Assembly (NCBI RefSeq): GCF_963924675.1
Contig: NC_089235.1
Location: 57,003,520 to 57,067,519, forward strand
DNA from: Phocoena phocoena
Lineage: Eukaryota > Chordata > Mammalia > Artiodactyla > Phocoenidae
Reading direction: 5' to 3'
DNA: 64,000 bases
Numbering within the stretch: position 1 is the first letter of the stretch; each line of letters begins with the position of its first letter. Below are positions 59,410 to 64,000 of this stretch, one piece after another. The position numbers and the translations under genes are program-made. The notes below the pieces were generated by a model. The model saw only the letters and a list, made by a program, of their open reading frames with translations. It made no database searches and was not told the DNA's origin.

Positions 59410-59599
59410 ATGAAAATTTGCTGAGTGCCTACCTAGCATCTATTTCCTCTTTCATATACACATAAGAGTATCCAGATATTTTCCTTGGGTTTCCTTCTCT
59501 TCCAGCACTGTCCTCATGCTGGCTGACCCCATTTCTGGGAATGAGCCTTGATTAGCCTAAGCCAACTGGTAATTCAACCTTAAGTGTTACACTCAGTAT
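59410..59599 (+). repeat. Possible ancient repeat, left half (split by L1)
   Basis: 'ctagcatctatttcctcttt', 'ctcatgctggctgaccccat' and 'tgattagcctaagccaactg' recall an old mammalian repeat whose later blocks ('ggtccttgaagacactgagc', 'cctgactgatatataata') appear at 60740-60885 beyond the L1 insertion. Name uncertain. Confidence 0.35.
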
Positions 59600-59608
59600 G
59601 ATTTCAGA

Positions 59609-60016
59609 TTCTTTTTTTTTTTAATTAATTTTTATTGGAGTAAAGTTGCTTTACAATGTCATGTTAGTTTCTGCTGTACAGCACAGTGAATCAGTTATAT
59701 GTATACATATATTCCCTCTTTTTTAGATTTCCTTCCCATTTAGGTCACCACAGAGCACTGAGTAGAGTTCCCTGTGTTATACAGCAAGTTCTCATTAGTT
59801 ATCTGTTTTATACATAGTAAAGTATATATGTCAATCCCAATCTCCCAATTCATTCCTCCCCTCCCCCCTTGGTATTCATAAATTTGTTCTCTACATCTGT
59901 GTCTAAATTTCTGCTTTGCAAATAAGTTCATCTGTACCATTTTTCTAGATTCCACATATAAGCGATATTATATATTTGTTTTTTTCTTTCTGACTTACTT
60001 CACTCTGTTATGATAG
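59609..60016 (-). mobile_element. Twin-primed L1: 3' segment
   Basis: Reversed L1 3' end: poly(T) at 59611-59622, 'ttattggagtaaagttgctt', 'tgtcatgttagtttctgctg', 'acagcaagttctcattagtt' and 'ttctttctgacttacttcac'. It is the non-inverted half of an L1 insertion. The left TSD begins GATTTCA at 59600. Confidence 0.92.
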
Positions 60017-60588
60017 TCCTAAATAGACATTTCTCCAAAGAACACATACAGATAGCCAACAAACACATGAAAAAGATGCTCAACATCACTAATTGTTAGA
60101 GAAATGCAAATCAAAACTACAATGAAGTATCACCTCACACCAGTCAGAATGGCTATCATCAAAAAATCTACAAACAATAAATTGCTGGAGAGGGTGTGGA
60201 GAAAAGGGAACCCTCCTACACTGTTGATGGGATAACACTATGGAGAACAGCATGGAGGTTCCTCAAAAAACTAAAAATAGAACTACCATATGACCCAGAA
60301 ATCCCACTCCTGGGCATATACCTGGAGAAAACCATAAATCAAAAATATACATGCAAAAAAAGAAAAAAAGAAAAAGATACATGCACCTCAATGTTCATTG
60401 CAACACTATTTACAATAGCCAGGATATGGAAGCAAACAATGTCCATCAGTAGAGGAATGGATTAAGAAGATGTAGTACATATATACAATGGAATATTACT
60501 CAGCCATAAAAAGGAACAAAATAGTGCCATTTGCAGAGGCATGCATAGACCTAGAGGCTACCATATACAGTGAAGTAAGTCAGAAAGA
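60017..60588 (+). mobile_element. Twin-primed L1: inverted 5' segment
   Basis: Sense ORF2 C-terminal coding: 'ctaaatagacatttctccaa', 'cacatgaaaaagatgctcaa', frame 60196-60465 with WRTAWRFLKKLKIELPYDPE and IPLLGIYLEKT, then TSMFIATLFTIARIWKQ; MEYYSAIKRNKI follows at 60488 in another frame. It ends 'gtgaagtaagtcagaaag'. The same 19 bp close the minus segment, so the two halves share AGTGAAGTAAGTCAGAAAG as an inverted repeat (59986-60004, 60569-60587). A short A-rich insertion (60354-60379) interrupts the ORF2 frame. The right TSD begins GATTTCA at 60589. Confidence 0.92.
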
Positions 60589-60599
60589 GATTTCAAGAC

Positions 60600-60890
60600 T
60601 ATTGCTTGGATATTTCATTTTAGTTGTTTTGTATGTCTTGATAGGAAGCCTGAATGAAACTATTTTGCCAATATGAAGGAAAGATAGCTTAAGACAAGCT
60701 AACATTGAGGAGGGCAGACATGGCAGATGAAAAGAAATTTGGTCCTTGAAGACACTGAGCTGCTGAAACAAAGCAAATTAATTTTCAGACTTTTTGGTTT
60801 TTCAGCCAATAGCAGCTCACCACCCCCCACCACCACCCTGTTTTCTGTTTCTTGACACAGATCTTCCTGACTGATATATAATATAATGAT
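60600..60890 (+). repeat. Possible ancient repeat, right half
   Basis: 'gcagacatggcagatgaaaa', 'ggtccttgaagacactgagc' and 'cctgactgatatataata' may continue the repeat begun at 59410. A C/CA-rich run lies at ~60820-60837. Confidence 0.35.
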
Positions 60891-62928
60891 AAAATAATGC
60901 TTGTGGTATTGGGATTTTAGAAATGAATTTGTGCATATACAAGTGATGAACTGTGAGAATAATTAATTATATGATCAAGAAATAGAAAAGGTAAATTTCA
61001 CAAAGACAGAGTGGTTCTTGAACAATCTAGAAAGATAGTCCACCTCTATAGCATAATTTTACCCATCAGGTGGGCTGCAAATTATGCAAGAATCAAGATG
61101 ATAAAATTAGGGAATCCAAATCGTAAGAGATAAATTCCACTTATGCAATGAGAGATACTAACATGTAATGTAAAGGTAGAATAAGATAAACAATAAATTA
61201 TAATGAATTCCTTCTGCTGTCATAGAATAATGATTTAAGTGATACATACACGGTAGTACACACACAGATAAAGTAAGATGAGCATGTAGAGTACATGTTT
61301 ACTAAAACCTTTAGTATTATTGTACGTTAACAATGTGCACAACTGATTATGAGTACTCTGATTTTACTCTAGATAGAACATGTATAGAGCATTATAATGC
61401 TTTATTTTCCCATTATCATCATTATTATATATGTTTTCCGATTAAATGGCACTAAATAAATTGGGAATAGTTTGGTATTGGGGACAATAATGCTTGAATT
61501 CATACTGTCCTTAGGAAGTGGGAAATCTAATGGCAAGTTTAACAAGTTAAAATCTAGAGGTAAATCATGTGAGATTATTCTCTTAGGTAAGAAATACATT
61601 ATCTAAAAATAAATCAGATATTATCTATACTAGGATTTACTGTGATTTTCTTATTTCAAATACACGTAGCTTATGCTACTTGAAGAAAAGCCAGCACAGC
61701 CTTGCTTTTTTGTTTTCTTTCCCTGAATAGAGAGCAAATTAATTAAAGTGTTTACTTCTATTTTTTGTTATCAGATACAGGCGTGGAGAAGAATTCATAC
61801 GCATAAATCAATATATTTGGAAATGTGAGCCATAAATATATATTTAATGGAAATTTGAATCATAGAATCATAAATTCAATTATTCAAAAATCTTGCAGCA
61901 GAGATGAAGCTTTAGACCAAGGAAAGGCAACAAGTTCTGCTCTACTTGGGTTTGTTTAGGTACAGTCAAAAAAAAAAGAAAAAAAATTCAGAAGCCCCAA
62001 AAGCTAGTCTTGCAGCAAAGAGAGGTGCAGAGAAATCTTCTGAATTCTGGTCATTGTGCATTTCTGCATGGGACCTTGTTGTATAGAAAGGTTTTCATAT
62101 ACACATATAAGGATTGTCTTCACCTGCATGAGATATATCTGTATCTATCTATCTATATATGTCTTTCTGTAGCTGTTGCATTTAAAGACTTCTGCTATTG
62201 AAAGACCTGTAGCCAAGTTGTAATTCTCCTACTCACTGATAAAATGATTTTATCAAGTCAGTCTCCCTTTAACAATGATCCAGTGGGATAGTAAATGTAA
62301 CTCTAATTTTCCTGGACTTTTAACCACAAATGATAGCTTCAAGATCATTTGCATAAGACAATCTAAGAAATTACGAAACCTACTGTGTGGCTCTTAGTTT
62401 ATCACCCATTTCTAAAGATTATAAAATAACTGAGAAGATTGATTAAGAAATAACAATAGTGGGGATTCCTCACAGGGAATGCTCAAAATAACTAGGGTGA
62501 GCTTCAGAAAAATTTCAAGGCAGCTTGACATTTGTTTCCTTGAATTTGAGTGAATCATATGAACTGGCTCTTAGTCAAATTTTCAAAAGGCTAAGATCAA
62601 GGGCTGGCTAAAGCTATCCATGATTTCAGTGAGAAGGAAGAAGACTAGAATGAAAGTACAGCCATCATAACAGCATGACAAAGATTTCTATTTCCTATAG
62701 GCAGTATATAGATACCAAGGATGAATGCTGAATTGAGTTGTTTTGAAAAGGACTTTCAACCAAGGGTATAAAGGAGATATAACTGACAGTAAAAAGAAAG
62801 TTTGTGTGGTATGGTTAGCCAGATTGTTGGGTGTTTGGGGGGGTGAGGTTGGGGGAGGGAGGAGTAGTAAATAGTCAGCAGTGAGAATAATCAACTGCAT
62901 GACCAAGAAGTAGAATATGCAAGTTTCT
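60891..62928. other. Unassigned AT-rich DNA
   Basis: Nothing recognised apart from a short TATC run at ~62134-62158 and a G-rich stretch at 62825-62860. Confidence 0.4.
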
Positions 62929-62942
62929 CAAAGACTGGGTTT

Positions 62943-63118
62943 TTTTTTTTTTTTTTTTTTTTTGCGGTACACGGGCCTCTCACTGCTGTGGCCTCTCCCA
63001 TTGCGGAACACAGGCTCTGCAGCCTCCACGGCATGTGGGATCTTCCCGGACCAGGGCACGAACCCGTGTCCCCTGCATCAGCAGGCAGACTCTCAACCAC
63101 TGCGCCACCAGAGAAGCC
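62943..63118 (-). mobile_element. CHR SINE, short form, internally deleted
   Basis: T tail at left (to 62963), then GCGGTACACGGGCCTCTCAC, 'gggcacgaacccgtgtcccc' (reverse B-box), 'cactgcgccaccag'. About 38 bp are missing between 'acacaggctctgcag' and 'cctccacggcatgtggg', where other short copies have 'ggctcagcggccatggctc' type sequence. Perfect 14-bp TSD CAAAGACTGGGTTT at 62929-62942 and 63119-63132. Recent by TSD and tail. Confidence 0.95.
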
Positions 63119-63132
63119 CAAAGACTGGGTTT

Positions 63133-63689
63133 CTTAATAATCCACAAAAGCTTTTGGGGTGAGGAAAAAGATTGCACTTGGAGAGCTACCATATCTGAGG
63201 GTGTTTGACTGCCAAGAGAGAACCATTGACATGTTGCAACATAGTGAATTTTTTTTTTTTTTTTTTTTGCTCTTTCCCCCTTTTTTGTACCTATCCATTC
63301 TTTGACAGCACAGAGAATGGGGGTAAATGGTAAAGTCAAAAAAAGAAAGGAAAAAGAAAAGGAGCACACCCATTTTCTGTCTATCCCCTGTAGCCTTTGG
63401 AGCCTGGTTAAGCCTGAACTTGAAGGGAGAAAATACTTAAAATAGATAAGAGGTAGATATTAGATTGTCTTAGACTTTTAGGAAGTGAAAAAAAAGGCAA
63501 GTTGGTATTATTGTGAACTTATTGGAAAGTCCTGCTTAGACACAGCTTTCAGCAGTGATAAGAAAGACTAATGTTGCTTTGTAGTTTATATATAATAAAA
63601 TAGTACAGTATTTCTCCCACACATACTCTCCTCTTGAAAGATTTAGTCAGTTGGTTTTGATAATAATAACAAAACAGACCTTTATTAAT
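63133..63689. other. Unassigned DNA with T20 run
   Basis: A T20 run at 63249-63268 is not followed by a recognisable retro-element body. Confidence 0.35.
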
Positions 63690-63930
63690 TGTTTTCTGTT
63701 GCTTATTAACATAAATGCTTTATTATATGTATATTGATCTTTCAAAAATCATAAAGAGGTGAATATGATTAATATCGCATTTGACAGAAGTACAGACTGA
63801 GATTTGGAGTGATTAAGTGATACTTAGGAAGGTGTACAGCCAGCAACAGAGAGTGCCTGCATTTTGATCAAAGTCCATTTGACTCCAAAGTATCGATGAC
63901 CATACTCCATTAGGTCATTTCTCAGTCTCA
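63690..63930 (-). repeat. MIR SINE relic
   Basis: 'catttgacagaagtacagac', 'tgagatttggagtgattaag', 'catttgactccaaagtatcg' and 'gaccatactccattagg' match reversed MIR (CATTTTACAGATGAGGAAAC, TGAGG...AGAGGTTAAG, CTGACTCCAAAGCCC, CCACTATGCTAT). Confidence 0.58.
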
Positions 63931-64000
63931 CTTAATGTACTCTCTATCCAAATACACTACTAGCCAAACTTTACAACTAGAATAATTTATACTATTCTAA

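Overview
The window reads as nuclear DNA from a whale or dolphin (Cetacea, probably a toothed whale). Eleven tRNA(Glu)-derived CHR-type SINEs are present. Six belong to the short form that starts GGGCTTCCCTGGTGG, ends GCGTACCGC plus poly(A), and is very abundant in odontocetes. The remaining repeats (MIR, L2, MER20, MaLR LTRs, L1) are general to placental mammals. I saw no BovB LINE, which argues against a ruminant. The species call is inference from repeat content, not from a marker gene.

I found no protein-coding exon, tRNA, rRNA or intact processed gene that I can support. The sequence is AT-rich, stop-dense and repeat-laden, so it is an intergenic desert or the inside of a very large intron. 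Open frames above 60 codons are chance frames, readings of CHR SINEs, or scraps of L1 ORF2.

Layout. 1-14.7 kb: sparse, old MIR/L2/hAT relics, two long-form CHR SINEs (3.85 and 5.53 kb) and a GC-richer LTR-like block at 12.0-12.4 kb. 14.7-19.3 kb: a nested stack, an old + strand L1 split by a younger - strand L1 and then by a short CHR SINE. 19.3-33 kb: mostly unassigned, with a ~375-bp direct duplication (25.36 and 29.09 kb), an L2 reverse-transcriptase fossil and an LTR-like block at 30.1-30.5 kb. 33.3-36.1 kb: L1 fragments in both orientations. 37.9-41.4 kb: two MaLR (MLT1-like) LTRs in opposite orientation. 43-52.2 kb: the SINE-rich part, with six CHR copies, a 115-bp L1 end with a perfect 15-bp target-site duplication (TSD), and an L1 with its 5' part inverted. 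52-59.4 kb: unassigned DNA plus a decayed hAT transposase and a MER20. 59.6-60.6 kb: a textbook twin-primed L1. 60.6-64 kb: unassigned DNA, a CHR SINE and a MIR.

Nothing here works together as a pathway. The content is a record of successive retrotransposition by L1, and by SINEs using L1 enzymes, on an older mammalian background. I see no convincing undescribed system. The items most worth a check are the local duplication, the two unnamed LTR-like blocks, the nested and inverted L1s, and the SINE copies with clean TSDs.
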